Part shown: positions 14,637 to 23,629 of the stretch, piece by piece
Numbering within the stretch: position 1 is the first letter of the stretch
How the letters are laid out: every line of letters starts with the position of its first letter
Assembly: GCA_900765115.1 (NCBI GenBank)
Contig: CAAFQK010000077.1
Location: 1-34,404, forward strand
Source of the DNA: an uncultured Collinsella sp.
Lineage (GTDB): Bacteria; Actinomycetota; Coriobacteriia; Coriobacteriales; Coriobacteriaceae
DNA length: 34,404 bases
Reading direction: 5' to 3'
The notes under the pieces: model-generated
What the model was told of the DNA's origin: nothing
The model's database searches: none
The model's input: the letters and a program-made list of their open reading frames with translations, nothing else
Position numbers and translations under genes: made by a program

Positions 14637-15379
14637 TGGGAAAGCTCTTCGTGGTGGGGATCGGCCCGGGCGGCCCCGACGGCATGACGATTGCGGCTCG
14701 GCGCGCGCTCGAGGCGGCCGACATCGTTGTTGGGTACACGAAATACGTGGAGCTCGCGTTCGCCGCCGTGCCCGACGCGGCGCATCTCGCGACGCCGATG
14801 ATGCACGAGGTCGAACGATGCCGCCTGGCGCTTTCGCGCGCGCAGAGCGGAGAAGCCGTGGCGCTCGTGTGCAGCGGTGACGCGGGCGTGTACGGCATGG
14901 CGAGCCCCGTGCTGGAGCTTGCGGAGGACTACCCCGATGTAGACGTGGAAGTTATCGCCGGGGCCACCGCGGCTCAGAGCGGGTCGGCGGTGCTCGGCGC
15001 CCCGCTTGCCCACGACTTCGCGGTCGTGTCGCTCTCCGACCTGCTCACGCCATGGGAGGTCATCGAGCGCAGGCTCGCCGCCGTGGCGAGCGCCGACTTC
15101 TGCATCTGTTTGTACAACCCGCGCAGCAGAAAGCGCGCCGACAGGCTCTCACGCGCGGCGAAGATTATGCTCGAATGGAAGGCCCCCGACACGCTCTGCG
15201 GCTGGGTACGCAACATCGGGCGCGAGGGGCAGCAGTCGGGCATGTGTAGGCTCTCTGAGCTGGGGGAGATCGACGCCGACATGTTCACCACCGTGTTCGT
15301 CGGCAACGCGAACACGAAGCTCGTAGGCGGCCGTATGGTCACGCCGCGCGGGTATCGGGAGATACCATGCGAAAGGTAA
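14636..15379 (+). CDS. cbiH: Cobalt-precorrin-3 (precorrin-3B) C17-methyltransferase
   Basis: Methylates C17 with ring contraction. The 247-residue tetrapyrrole methylase begins MGKLFVVGIGPGGPDGMTI. It carries ALVCSGDAGVYGMASPVLE, EVIAGATAAQSGSAVLGAPL, the CbiH/CobJ hallmark HDFAVVSLSDLLTPW, and ICLYNPRSRKR. ATG 14636 overlaps the cbiG TGA by one base, with AAGGAG five bases upstream. It is the short CbiH form, without the C-terminal iron-sulfur extension seen in some cobZ/CbiH60 proteins. Confidence 0.94.
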   Translation: MGKLFVVGIGPGGPDGMTIAARRALEAADIVVGYTKYVELAFAAVPDAAHLATPMMHEVERCRLALSRAQSGEAVALVCSGDAGVYGMASPVLELAEDYPDVDVEVIAGATAAQSGSAVLGAPLAHDFAVVSLSDLLTPWEVIERRLAAVASADFCICLYNPRSRKRADRLSRAAKIMLEWKAPDTLCGWVRNIGREGQQSGMCRLSELGEIDADMFTTVFVGNANTKLVGGRMVTPRGYREIPCER

Positions 15380-16614
15380 CGATCATCGGGGCGGGGCCCG
15401 GAAACCCCGACTTGCTCTCGCGCGCGGCGCTCGACGCTATCGACTTCGCCGACGTGGTCATCGGCGCTCATCGCGCGCTTGCCGGCATCGACGTGCCGCC
15501 CGACGTGGTGAGATGCGAGCTCGTGAAGACGGCGGACATCGTCGCCGCGCTCACCGATGCGGCGTCGTGGCGGCGCGCCGTGGTCGTGATGACGGGCGAT
15601 GTGGGGCTGTTCAGCGGCGCGCGCCGCCTGGTGGAGGCGCTCTCCGGCGACGCGCAGGTGGACGTGCGCGTCGTTCCCGGCATAAGCTCAGCGTCTTATC
15701 TCGCCGCGCGCCTCGCGCGTCCATGGCAGGATTGGCGCTTCGCGAGCGCTCACGGCGTGGCGTGCGACATCGTGGCCGAGGCCGAGCGCGCAGGTGAGCT
15801 CTTTCTCGTCACGTCGGGCGGTGAAGACCCCTCGCGGCTTTCGGGCGAGCTTGTGCAGGCGGGCTTCGGGGATGCGCGCGTGACGGTGGCCGAGCGCCTG
15901 TCGTACCCCGACGAGCGCATCACCTGCGCGACCGCAAGTGAAATCGCAGGTCAGACGTTCGACGACTTGAACGTGATGCTTATCGAGTTCGCATCCCGCG
16001 CCGCGAGTTCCCGCTGGCCGTACGCTTCCTCGGGCATTCCCGACGAGCTCTTCATCCGCGGCGACGTTCCCATGACCAAGCAGGAGGTGCGCGCAGTCGC
16101 GCTCGCGAAGCTGCGCCTTACCGCTACCGACACCGTGTGGGACGTCGGAGCCGGCACGGGGAGCGTGTCGATCGAGGCGGCGCTCGTCGCGCGAGCGGGG
16201 TCGGTATGGGCGGTCGAGCGCAACGCGGCCGGCGTGCGGCTCATCCGAGAGAACGCGGATGCATTCGGGTGCGGCAACGTGCATGCGGTCCCCGGTGTCG
16301 CCCCCGAAGCGCTCGCGAAACTGCCCGTTCCCGACGCTGTGTTCGTCGGCGGGAGCGCGGGCGAGCTTCCCTCCATCGTGGAGGCAGCGCTCGAGAAGAA
16401 CTCGCAGGTTCGCCTGTGCGTGCCATGCGTCACTGTTGAGACGCTCACCGAGGCGTGCGCGCTCCTCTCGGGTTCGCGCTTTAAGGGGTTCGAGGCGTGC
16501 CAGGTGTCGGCCGCCCGCGCCGAGGCTGTAGGCTCGCACCATCTTATGAAGGCGCAAAACCCCGTGTTCCTCGTCAGCGCGCGTGGTGCAGGTGGGGAAG
16601 GCGGCGCCCGGTGA
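15367..16614 (+). CDS. cbiET: Precorrin-6/7 C5,C15-methyltransferase/decarboxylase fusion (CobL type)
   Basis: A single 415-residue protein joining CbiE and CbiT. The N-terminal half (about 1-200) is a tetrapyrrole methylase: VTIIGAGPGNPDLLS, VVVMTGDVGLFSGAR, VPGISSASYLAARL. The C-terminal half (about 225-410) is a class I SAM methyltransferase: IRGDVPMTKQEVRAVAL, VWDVGAGTGSVSIEAAL, FVGGSAGELPSIVE. It methylates C5 and C15 and removes the C12 acetate carboxyl. It overlaps cbiH by 13 bases and cbiA by 4. Fusion of E and T is common (CobL in aerobes). Confidence 0.94.
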   Translation: MRKVTIIGAGPGNPDLLSRAALDAIDFADVVIGAHRALAGIDVPPDVVRCELVKTADIVAALTDAASWRRAVVVMTGDVGLFSGARRLVEALSGDAQVDVRVVPGISSASYLAARLARPWQDWRFASAHGVACDIVAEAERAGELFLVTSGGEDPSRLSGELVQAGFGDARVTVAERLSYPDERITCATASEIAGQTFDDLNVMLIEFASRAASSRWPYASSGIPDELFIRGDVPMTKQEVRAVALAKLRLTATDTVWDVGAGTGSVSIEAALVARAGSVWAVERNAAGVRLIRENADAFGCGNVHAVPGVAPEALAKLPVPDAVFVGGSAGELPSIVEAALEKNSQVRLCVPCVTVETLTEACALLSGSRFKGFEACQVSAARAEAVGSHHLMKAQNPVFLVSARGAGGEGGAR

Positions 16615-17993
16615 GCACGTCCATCCCGCGCTTCATGGTCGCTGCGCCCTCGAGTGGGAGCGGCAAGACGGTCGTAACGTGCGCGCTCCTGCGCGCGTTC
16701 GCGCGCCGCGGCCTTGCATGCGCGGCCTTCAAATGCGGCCCCGACTACATTGACCCGCTCTTTCATCGCCGCGTCGTGGGTGCGCGCTCGGGCAACTTAG
16801 ACGGCTTCTTCACCGACGCCCCGACGCTGCGCGCCCTGCTCGCACGCGGCGCCGCGGGCGCGGATGTCGCGGTGCTCGAGGGGGTCATGGGCTTCTACGA
16901 CGGCATGGCGCCCGGCGTGGCCGACGCGAGCAGCTACCAGGTTGCGCGCGACACGGAAACTCCGGTCGTTTTAGTGGTGAACGGGCGCGGGGCGTCTTTA
17001 TCGCTCGCCGCCGTAATCCGCGGCATCGCCGAGTTCCTGCCTTGTGCGAACGTGCGCGGCGTCGTGCTGAACAAGACGAGCGCCGCTGCCTGCGCCTACG
17101 CGGCGCCTGCGATCGAGAAGCACACGGGCGTCGCGGTTTTGGGTAATATTCCCGCCGACGAGGCGTTCTCGCTCGAAAGCCGGCATCTGGGGCTTGTGAC
17201 CGCCGACGAAGTCAAGCAGCTCTCCGCGCGCATCGACAAGATGGCCGAGCTGGTGGAAAAGAGCGTCGACGTCGACCGCTTGCTCGAAATAGCGGCGACG
17301 GCACCCGATATCTGCGAGGAACCTTATCGGTTGGAGCCGATCGCGGGAGCGCGGCCCATCGTCGCCGTCGCGCGTGACGAGGCGTTCTCGTTTTACTACG
17401 AGGAGAACCTGCGCGCGCTCGAGGACCTGGGTTGCGAGCTGGCCTTTTTCAGCCCCCTGTGTGATAGCGAGTTGCCCCGGGGGACAAGCGCCCTCTATCT
17501 GGGGGGCGGCTACCCGGAGCTCCATGCGCGGCAGCTCTCCGAGAACGCGCCGATGCGCGAGGCGGTGCGGCGCGCGGTGGAATCTGGCATGCCGACGGTC
17601 GCCGAATGCGGTGGGTTTCTGTATCTGCAGCGCGAAATCGCCGATAGCGAGGGGCGGCGCTGGCCTGTTGCGGGCGCCCTTGAGGGCGTAAGCGAGAACG
17701 GGGGAAGGCTGTCCCATTTCGGGTACGTGGAGCTCACTTCTCAACGCGACGGGCTCTACGGGCCGCGCGGCACACGCATCCGCGCGCACGAGTTCCACTA
17801 CTGGCAGTCCACCTGCCCGGGCGGCGACTTCTGGGCGCAGAAGCCCCGGCGCGACAAGGGCTGGCCGTGCATGACGACCACCCCGTCCCTGGTTGCGGGC
17901 TTCCCGCATGTGTACTATCCTGCGAACCCCGACGTTGCGCGCGCGTTCGCGTCTGCCGCAGCGTCGTTCGCAGAGAGGAGACGGCATGGCTGA
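16611..17993 (+). CDS. cbiA: Cobyrinate a,c-diamide synthase
   Basis: ATP- and glutamine-dependent amidation of the a and c side chains of cobyrinate. The 460-residue protein has the P-loop AAPSSGSGKT (11-20), the FKCGPDYIDP segment, LEGVMGFYDG, and a C-terminal class I glutamine amidotransferase domain with LYLGGGYPELHA and the nucleophile Cys in TVAECGGFLYL. GTG 16611 overlaps the cbiET TGA by four bases. The earlier in-frame start lies within cbiET and is rejected. It overlaps cobT by 8 bases. Confidence 0.94.
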   Translation: MSTSIPRFMVAAPSSGSGKTVVTCALLRAFARRGLACAAFKCGPDYIDPLFHRRVVGARSGNLDGFFTDAPTLRALLARGAAGADVAVLEGVMGFYDGMAPGVADASSYQVARDTETPVVLVVNGRGASLSLAAVIRGIAEFLPCANVRGVVLNKTSAAACAYAAPAIEKHTGVAVLGNIPADEAFSLESRHLGLVTADEVKQLSARIDKMAELVEKSVDVDRLLEIAATAPDICEEPYRLEPIAGARPIVAVARDEAFSFYYEENLRALEDLGCELAFFSPLCDSELPRGTSALYLGGGYPELHARQLSENAPMREAVRRAVESGMPTVAECGGFLYLQREIADSEGRRWPVAGALEGVSENGGRLSHFGYVELTSQRDGLYGPRGTRIRAHEFHYWQSTCPGGDFWAQKPRRDKGWPCMTTTPSLVAGFPHVYYPANPDVARAFASAAASFAERRRHG

Positions 17994-19128
17994 AGCAACC
18001 GAAACCGCGCTTGCCTGCATCCGCGAGGAAGTCGAGCGCGCGTTCTCGTCGGCGCCGGGCGCCGTGCTCGAAGCCGCGCTCTCCCGGATTGCGCCCGCAG
18101 ACGAGTGCGCCCGCGCCGCCGCGTACGCCGCGTGGGACTCCATCGCGCACCCCTTGGGGGGATTGGGCGACTTTGAAGACGCCGTCGCGTGTATCGCCGC
18201 AGCTCAGGGGAGCGCCGAGGTGGTCGAGTTTCCCCGTGCGCTCGCGGTATTCTTCTCCGACAACGGGGTCGTTGCCGAAGGCGTGTCGCAAAGCGGGCAA
18301 GACGTGACGCGAGTCGTCGCGCGCAACATGTGCGAGGGGGCCACGAGCGCCTGCCGCATGGCGGCGTTCGCGGGTGCCGAGGTCGTGCCCGTCGACGTGG
18401 GTATGGCCTGGGGCATAGAAGACGCGCGCATGGTGCGCGCGAACGTGCGGCGGGGGAGCGGCAACATCGCGTACGGCCCCGCTATGTCTCGCGATGGGGC
18501 CGTGCGCGCGATCGAGGTCGGAATCGCCGTCGCGTGCGGGCTTGCCCGCGCCGGCGTGCGCCTTCTCGCCGCGGGCGAGATGGGCATCGGCAACACGACC
18601 ACCTCGGCGGCGGTGGCCGCAGTGCTCCTCCGGACGGACGCGCGGAGTCTCGTCGGGCGCGGCGCGGGGCTCTCGGACGCCTCGCTCGCGCGCAAGCGCG
18701 ACGTGGTCGAGCGCGCTATCGACGCGAACTCGCCCGATCCCGCCGACCCGATCGACGTGCTCTCGAAGGTGGGCGGCTTCGACATCGCGGCGATGTGCGG
18801 TTTCTACCTGGGGGCCGCGGCCTCGAAGGCGCCGGCGCTCCTCGACGGGGTCATATCCTGCACGGCGGCCCTGTGCGCGGCGCGCCTGTGCCCCAACGCC
18901 TTGGGTTACCTCGTGGGCACCCACACATCAAGCGAACCCGCAAGCCAGGAGCTCCTTCGCGAGCTCGGCATAAAGGCACCCCTCGACGCAGGCATGCACT
19001 TGGGCGAGGGCGCGGGCGCCATGGCGTATCTGCCCCTTCTGGATTCGGCGCTGCGCGTGTACCGGGATGGGAAGACGTTCACGGCGACTGGCATGGCTGC
19101 TTACGAGCATTTCGAGGCCGGGAAATGA
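17986..19128 (+). CDS. cobT: Nicotinate-nucleotide:lower-ligand base phosphoribosyltransferase
   Basis: Activates the lower-ligand base (5,6-dimethylbenzimidazole or a relative) to its alpha-riboside phosphate for the nucleotide loop. The 380-residue protein has VFFSDNGVVAEGVSQ, the binding loop AAGEMGIGNTTTSAAVA, GRGAGLSD, VGGFDIAAM and the catalytic-Glu region MHLGEGAGAMAYLPL. ATG 17986 follows AGAGGAG and overlaps cbiA by 8 bases. No base-synthesis gene (bluB or bza) is visible in the window, so the base probably comes from elsewhere. Confidence 0.93.
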   Translation: MAEATETALACIREEVERAFSSAPGAVLEAALSRIAPADECARAAAYAAWDSIAHPLGGLGDFEDAVACIAAAQGSAEVVEFPRALAVFFSDNGVVAEGVSQSGQDVTRVVARNMCEGATSACRMAAFAGAEVVPVDVGMAWGIEDARMVRANVRRGSGNIAYGPAMSRDGAVRAIEVGIAVACGLARAGVRLLAAGEMGIGNTTTSAAVAAVLLRTDARSLVGRGAGLSDASLARKRDVVERAIDANSPDPADPIDVLSKVGGFDIAAMCGFYLGAAASKAPALLDGVISCTAALCAARLCPNALGYLVGTHTSSEPASQELLRELGIKAPLDAGMHLGEGAGAMAYLPLLDSALRVYRDGKTFTATGMAAYEHFEAGK

Positions 19129-19673
19129 CGGTAACGCTCGTCATCGGCGCCGCCGCGAGCGGCAAGAGCGCCTACGCCGAGTCCCTGTGCCTCGGGCACG
19201 ACGGACCCCGCGTGTACCTGGCAACGATGGAGCCCTTCGGGGAAGAGGGCGCCCGCCGCATCGCGCGCCATCGGGCGCTGCGCGAGGGCAAGGGGTTTTC
19301 CACCCTCGAGCGCACGCGTGACGTGGGCGCCGCAGTGTCCGGGCTTCCGTGCGGCTGCACGCTTCTTTTGGAGGACGTGGGCAACCTGGTTGCGAACGAG
19401 CTTTTCGCGGAAGGCGGCTTGTCCCCACGTGACCCCGACGCTGCGGCGCGCGAGGTGCTCGGAGGCATCGAACGGCTCGCTCAGGCCGCTGCGTATACGG
19501 TGGTGGTCTCCGTCGACGTGTTCGCCGATGGGATGCGCTACGATGAGGGGACCGAGGCATGGAGGCGCGCGCTTGCGCGCGTGAACGCGGGCGTGGCGGC
19601 GCTGGCCGACCGCGCAGTCGAAGTGGTGTGCGGGATTCCCGTGTGGATGAAAGGCGAAGGGCCTACAAGGTGA
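19125..19673 (+). CDS. cobU: Adenosylcobinamide kinase/guanylyltransferase
   Basis: Phosphorylates adenosylcobinamide and transfers GMP to form AdoCbi-GDP. The 182-residue protein has the P-loop GAAASGKSAY (about residues 8-17), RIARHRALREGKGFSTLE, which includes the RHR segment with the guanylylated His, LLLEDVGNLVANE, and the C-terminal VVCGIPVWMKG. The usual NEVG-GIVP segment is replaced by SVDVFADGMRYDE, which is unusual. The next-but-one gene carries a second CobU-like domain that keeps a GSGVVP segment but lacks the His. Overlaps of four bases on both sides indicate coupled translation. Confidence 0.88.
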   Translation: MTVTLVIGAAASGKSAYAESLCLGHDGPRVYLATMEPFGEEGARRIARHRALREGKGFSTLERTRDVGAAVSGLPCGCTLLLEDVGNLVANELFAEGGLSPRDPDAAAREVLGGIERLAQAAAYTVVVSVDVFADGMRYDEGTEAWRRALARVNAGVAALADRAVEVVCGIPVWMKGEGPTR

Positions 19674-20437
19674 AGATAGCAGAGGCAATCGGCGCGGCGT
19701 TCGGAACGTTCTCGCGCATCCCCGTCCCGAAATCGACCTGGACCGATTTCGGATCAACCCATGCGCTTGCCGCGTTTCCCCTGGTGGGCGTTGCGGAAGG
19801 CTTCCTCATGACGGCGTGGGGGTACATGGCGAACCTGTTCGGCGTGCCCGCGACCATCGTCGCGGCTGTGCTCGTGGCGCTGCCTGTGGCGGTGACGGGA
19901 GGCATCCACCTAGACGGGCTCTGCGACACCTCCGATGCGCTTGCAAGTTGGGCCCCACGCGAGCGAAAGCTCGAGATCATGCACGACCCGCGGGCGGGCG
20001 CCTTCGGGGTCATCGGTGTTGTCGTGTACCTTATTCTGCAGTTTTCCCTGTTCACCGCGCTGCCGCTTACGGCGGGGACGTTCCTTGCGCTTCTGTGCTC
20101 GCTCGTGTTCTCCCGCGCGCTTTCGGGGCTCGCCGTTGAATGTTGGCCTGCCGCGCGGGCGGACGGCATGGCCGCGGGACTCTCGCCTTCGAAGAAGCGC
20201 GCGGCGATCGTCGTGCCGCTTTGCGCTTTCGCTGCGGCTTCGGCTGCAGGGATGGTCGCGTGCGCTCGGGCCGTCGGCGCCCTTATGGCGGTGGCGGGGC
20301 TTTTGGCGCTCGCGTGGTATCGCCATGTTGCCCTGTCCCGCTTCGGCGGGGTGACGGGGGATTTGGCCGGATGGTTTCTGCAATGGGCCGAGCTCGCGAT
20401 GCTTGCCATGCTGGTGGCGGGGGGCATGCTCCTATGA
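19670..20437 (+). CDS. cobS: Adenosylcobinamide-GDP ribazoletransferase (cobalamin synthase)
   Basis: Membrane enzyme joining AdoCbi-GDP and alpha-ribazole (phosphate). The 255-residue protein has about six hydrophobic spans, the metal/substrate motif GGIHLDGLCDTSDALAS (about residues 78-94), the IMHDPRAGAFGVIGVVVYL segment and a C-terminal RFGGVTGDLAGW stretch typical of CobS. The start is GTG 19670, overlapping the cobU TGA; the upstream frame lies in cobU. Confidence 0.93.
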   Translation: MKIAEAIGAAFGTFSRIPVPKSTWTDFGSTHALAAFPLVGVAEGFLMTAWGYMANLFGVPATIVAAVLVALPVAVTGGIHLDGLCDTSDALASWAPRERKLEIMHDPRAGAFGVIGVVVYLILQFSLFTALPLTAGTFLALLCSLVFSRALSGLAVECWPAARADGMAAGLSPSKKRAAIVVPLCAFAAASAAGMVACARAVGALMAVAGLLALAWYRHVALSRFGGVTGDLAGWFLQWAELAMLAMLVAGGMLL

Positions 20438-21435
20438 TGCTCGTGGTAGGTGGCGCGCATTCGGGGAAGAGGACCTTCGTGCGCGAAAAGCTCGGGTTCG
20501 CGGCGGACGATTTCGTCGACGCGGCGCAGCTTGCGGAGGGCGTCGTGCCCGCGGTTTTTGCCGGCCGTGTCGCGTACCGTGCTGAGGAACTCGTACGCAC
20601 GCTCGACGCTGACCGGGCGCTCGAGCGGCTGATTGGCTTCGACGCAGTGATTCTGACCTTGGTCGGCTCGGGGGTCGTCCCTATGCGTGCGGAAGACGCC
20701 CAATGGCGCGAGCGCGCGGGGCGCCTGGGATGCGCGCTCGCTGCGCGCGCCGACGTCGTCGTGCGCATGACGTGCGGGATTCCCCAGGTCATCAAAGGAA
20801 ACCTTGCCGATGCGCCTCGAGGGACGCTGGGCGCGGGCGCGCCTTTGGAAGTCATCTTCGTGCGCCATGGTGCCACGGCGGGCACGGAAGACCATCGCTA
20901 CAGCGGGGCGGGCACCGACGAGCCCCTGTCGAGCGCGGGCGAGCGCGCTTTGCGCGACCTCGCGTGCGATCGTGACGTGTTCCGTGTTATCACGAGCGGC
21001 ATGGCCCGCACCGACCAGACGGCACGCATTCTCTTCCCGAACGCGGAGCTTATGGCGTGCCCCGGTCTGCGAGAGATAGATTTCGGCGACTTCGAGGGGC
21101 GAAGCGCCGCCGAACTTAAAGAGGATGCGCGTTACCGCGCCTGGGTAGACTCCTGGTGTGAGACGCGCTGCCCGCATGGCGAGGGCAAGAGCGATTTCAC
21201 CCGCCGCGTCGTCGCGGCGTTTCGGGAGGCGTGCGAATCGGAGCGCGCCCAGGGGAGTGGGCGCGCCGTCTTCGTCGTTCACGCGGGTACCGTGAAAGCG
21301 CTGCTCTCCGAGCTAGCTGTCCCGAAAATGGGATACTTCGACGTGCATACCGAGCCGGGTGGTGCATGGGCCGCCACCTGGGATGGGCGCTGCCTTCGCG
21401 ACGTTCGCCCCGCTTCGGGGGGCGATGCCCGGTGA
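20434..21435 (+). CDS. CobU-like domain fused to alpha-ribazole phosphatase (CobC)
   Basis: A 333-residue fusion. Residues 1-135 resemble CobU: P-loop VVGGAHSGKRTF, ILTLVGSGVVPM, LAARADVVVRMTCGIPQVIKG. The RHR segment with the guanylylated His is missing. Residues about 145-325 are a histidine phosphatase: VIFVRHGATAG with the catalytic RHG, SGMARTDQTARILF, LREIDFGDFEGRS and VFVVHAGTVKALL, matching CobC, which removes phosphate from alpha-ribazole phosphate or cobalamin phosphate. It overlaps cobS by 4 bases and cbiB by one. The N-terminal domain may bind nucleotide or cooperate with the separate CobU. Confidence 0.85.
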   Translation: MMLVVGGAHSGKRTFVREKLGFAADDFVDAAQLAEGVVPAVFAGRVAYRAEELVRTLDADRALERLIGFDAVILTLVGSGVVPMRAEDAQWRERAGRLGCALAARADVVVRMTCGIPQVIKGNLADAPRGTLGAGAPLEVIFVRHGATAGTEDHRYSGAGTDEPLSSAGERALRDLACDRDVFRVITSGMARTDQTARILFPNAELMACPGLREIDFGDFEGRSAAELKEDARYRAWVDSWCETRCPHGEGKSDFTRRVVAAFREACESERAQGSGRAVFVVHAGTVKALLSELAVPKMGYFDVHTEPGGAWAATWDGRCLRDVRPASGGDAR

Positions 21436-22409
21436 TGACGATTCTTGCCGTCGCCGCCGGGTTCGCGGCCGACCTTGCCTTCGGCGACCCGCGCTGGCTT
21501 CCCCATCCCGTCGTCGCCATGGGGCGCGCGATCACGTGGGCCGAAGGCCGCCTGCGGGGCGCATTCCCGCAAACGTCCGCGGGCACGCGCGCCGCAGGGC
21601 TTGTGCTCGCCGTGGCGCTTCCGCTTGCGTGTGGGCTTTTGACCTGGGGAATCCTGCATCTTTGCGGCATGGTTCACTCCGGCTTGCGCTTCGTGGCCGA
21701 GGCATGGGCAAGCTATCAGATTCTCGCGGCATGCGAGCTTCGCCGCCAGAGCCTGGCCGTGGCCCGCGCGTTCTCGAAGGGCGGCCTTGTCGCGGCTCGC
21801 GAAGCCGTCGGGCTCATCGTGGGACGCGACACGTCTGTTCTCGACGAGCAGGGCGTTGCGCGCGCCGCCGTGGAAACGGTGGCGGAGAACGCGAGCGACG
21901 GCGTCATCGCGCCGCTTTTCTACCTTATGATCGGGGGTGCGCCCTTGGGCATGGCGTACAAGGCGGTGAACACGCTCGACAGCATGGTGGGCTACAAAAA
22001 TGAGCGCTACATCGACTTCGGCTGCGCCTCGGCGCGCCTCGACGATGCGGTGAACTGGATTCCCTCGCGCTTATCGGCCCTGCTCATGATCGCCGTGTGC
22101 CCGATCGTCGGGCTCGACGCGCGCGGGGCGGCGCGCATCTGGCGCCGCGACAGGCGTCGCCATGCGAGCCCGAACGCGGCGCAGACCGAGTCAGCGTGCG
22201 CGGGCGCGCTCGGGCTGCGCCTGGCGGGACCCGCGGTGTATTTCGGCAAGCTCGTTGAGAAACCGACGATAGGCGACGCGTCCCGCGAAATCGAGTGGGG
22301 CGACATCGCACGGGCGACAAGGCTCATGCTCGCCGCGTCCGTATGCGCGCTCGTCGTCTTCGGCGCCGCGCGCGCGGCGGTCGTGCTCGCCGTGGGGGCG
22401 ATGGCATGA
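21435..22409 (+). CDS. cbiB: Adenosylcobinamide-phosphate synthase
   Basis: Attaches the aminopropanol (phosphate) arm to adenosylcobyric acid. The 324-residue membrane protein begins MTILAVAAGFAADLAFGDPR and contains HPVVAMGRAI, the conserved cytoplasmic stretch GRDTSVLDEQGVARAAVETV, ENASDGVIAPLFY and KAVNTLDSMVGYKNERY, all CbiB hallmarks, with several hydrophobic spans. ATG 21435 overlaps the preceding TGA by one base. Confidence 0.94.
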   Translation: MTILAVAAGFAADLAFGDPRWLPHPVVAMGRAITWAEGRLRGAFPQTSAGTRAAGLVLAVALPLACGLLTWGILHLCGMVHSGLRFVAEAWASYQILAACELRRQSLAVARAFSKGGLVAAREAVGLIVGRDTSVLDEQGVARAAVETVAENASDGVIAPLFYLMIGGAPLGMAYKAVNTLDSMVGYKNERYIDFGCASARLDDAVNWIPSRLSALLMIAVCPIVGLDARGAARIWRRDRRRHASPNAAQTESACAGALGLRLAGPAVYFGKLVEKPTIGDASREIEWGDIARATRLMLAASVCALVVFGAARAAVVLAVGAMA

Positions 22410-23629
22410 GGGAAGACCACGCCGCGCCCCAGGCTGCCGGGGGAATCCTGCGCGCCCGTACGCATGGGGGCAGCTCGCAATCGCTCGGCATCGCTTGCGA
22501 AGGGGGCGCCTCCGACCTCATTGACTTCTCGGTGAACGTGAATCCGGCAGGCCCCTCGCCGCGCGCCGTCGCCGCAGCTTGCAAGGCGCTTTCTCGAATC
22601 GACGCCTACCCCGATAGGGAAAGCCTCGCACTCGTTCGCGCCCTAGGGCGCGCCCAGGGCATTCCCGAAGATACTATCGTCTGCGGCGCGGGCGCGTCTG
22701 ACATCATCTGGCGGCTCGCCGCGGCGGTACGCCCGAAACGCATCGTCGTGTGCGCGCCGACGTTCTCTGAATATGCGGAGGCGGCATCGTACTACGGTGC
22801 ATGCGTGCAGGAGTTCCCGCTCTCCGAGGCGGATGACTTCGACGTACCCGCCTCCTTCGCCCGCGCGATCGAGGGGCCGGGAGACGTGGCGTACCTCTGC
22901 AATCCGAACAACCCGACGGGGCGCCTCGTCGACCCCCGCGTGATCGATGCCGCGGCTTGCCGCTGCGAGCAGGTGGGCGCGCTGCTCGTCGTGGACGAGT
23001 GCTTCCTCGGATTTGCGCCCGACGCCCGCGAAAGGAGCGTGGCCGCACGCGCCGCGTGTTCGCACCATGTGGCCGTGCTCTCCGCGTTCACCAAGCTCTA
23101 CGGAATGGCAGGGTTGCGGTTGGGGTATCTGATCAGCGGAAACGCCCAACTCATCGAGGGGATTCGTCGGGCGGGGCAGGCGTGGCCCGTCTCCTCGGTC
23201 GCCGAGGCCGCGGGCATCGCCGCCCTGGAAGACGTCGAATACGTCTCGCGCACGCGCGATGTATTGGCGGGCGAGCGAGCGTGGCTTTCCCACGAGCTCT
23301 CCTCGCTCGGGCTTTCCGTCGTGCCGTCGGATGCGAACTTCCTTTTAGTCCGCACGCCGGCGAAAGACATCCCCGAGCGCCTGTATAAACAGGGGGTTTT
23401 GGTCCGCACGTGCGACTCGTTTTCGATACTGTCCCGTTTCTGGTGCCGCGTCGCCGTGCGCACGCACAAGGAGAATGCCCGGCTTGCGATGGCGTTCAGC
23501 CGCGCGCTTCGGGCGGAAGGCGCATCGGGCGAAGGCGAACCCGACGAACGGGGCGGCGCTTCTTGCAGCGGCGCTATGGCGGGCGCGGATGGCCGAGGCT
23601 CGGCGAAGGAGGTCGATACCCGTGGGTAG
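22406..23629 (+). CDS. cobD: L-threonine-O-3-phosphate decarboxylase (CobD type)
   Basis: PLP-dependent aminotransferase-fold enzyme making aminopropanol phosphate for CbiB. Of 407 residues, about 1-370 are the enzyme: THGGSSQSLG near the start, LIDFSVNVNPAGPSP, CGAGASDIIWRLA, YLCNPNNPTGRLV, VVDECFLGFA, the Schiff-base Lys in SAFTKLYGMAGLRLGY, and an Arg-containing C-terminal block (FWCRVAVR). The final 35-40 residues are Gly/Ala/Glu-rich and look like an unstructured tail. HisC is a close relative, but the cbiB and cbiP neighbours settle the role. No threonine kinase (pduX) is seen. Confidence 0.9.
   Translation: MREDHAAPQAAGGILRARTHGGSSQSLGIACEGGASDLIDFSVNVNPAGPSPRAVAAACKALSRIDAYPDRESLALVRALGRAQGIPEDTIVCGAGASDIIWRLAAAVRPKRIVVCAPTFSEYAEAASYYGACVQEFPLSEADDFDVPASFARAIEGPGDVAYLCNPNNPTGRLVDPRVIDAAACRCEQVGALLVVDECFLGFAPDARERSVAARAACSHHVAVLSAFTKLYGMAGLRLGYLISGNAQLIEGIRRAGQAWPVSSVAEAAGIAALEDVEYVSRTRDVLAGERAWLSHELSSLGLSVVPSDANFLLVRTPAKDIPERLYKQGVLVRTCDSFSILSRFWCRVAVRTHKENARLAMAFSRALRAEGASGEGEPDERGGASCSGAMAGADGRGSAKEVDTRG

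Noticed and set aside
19663..21282. 539-codon minus-strand frame opposite cobS and the cobC fusion
   Set aside because: Arg/Ala-rich shadow of real genes in G+C-rich DNA, with no motif.
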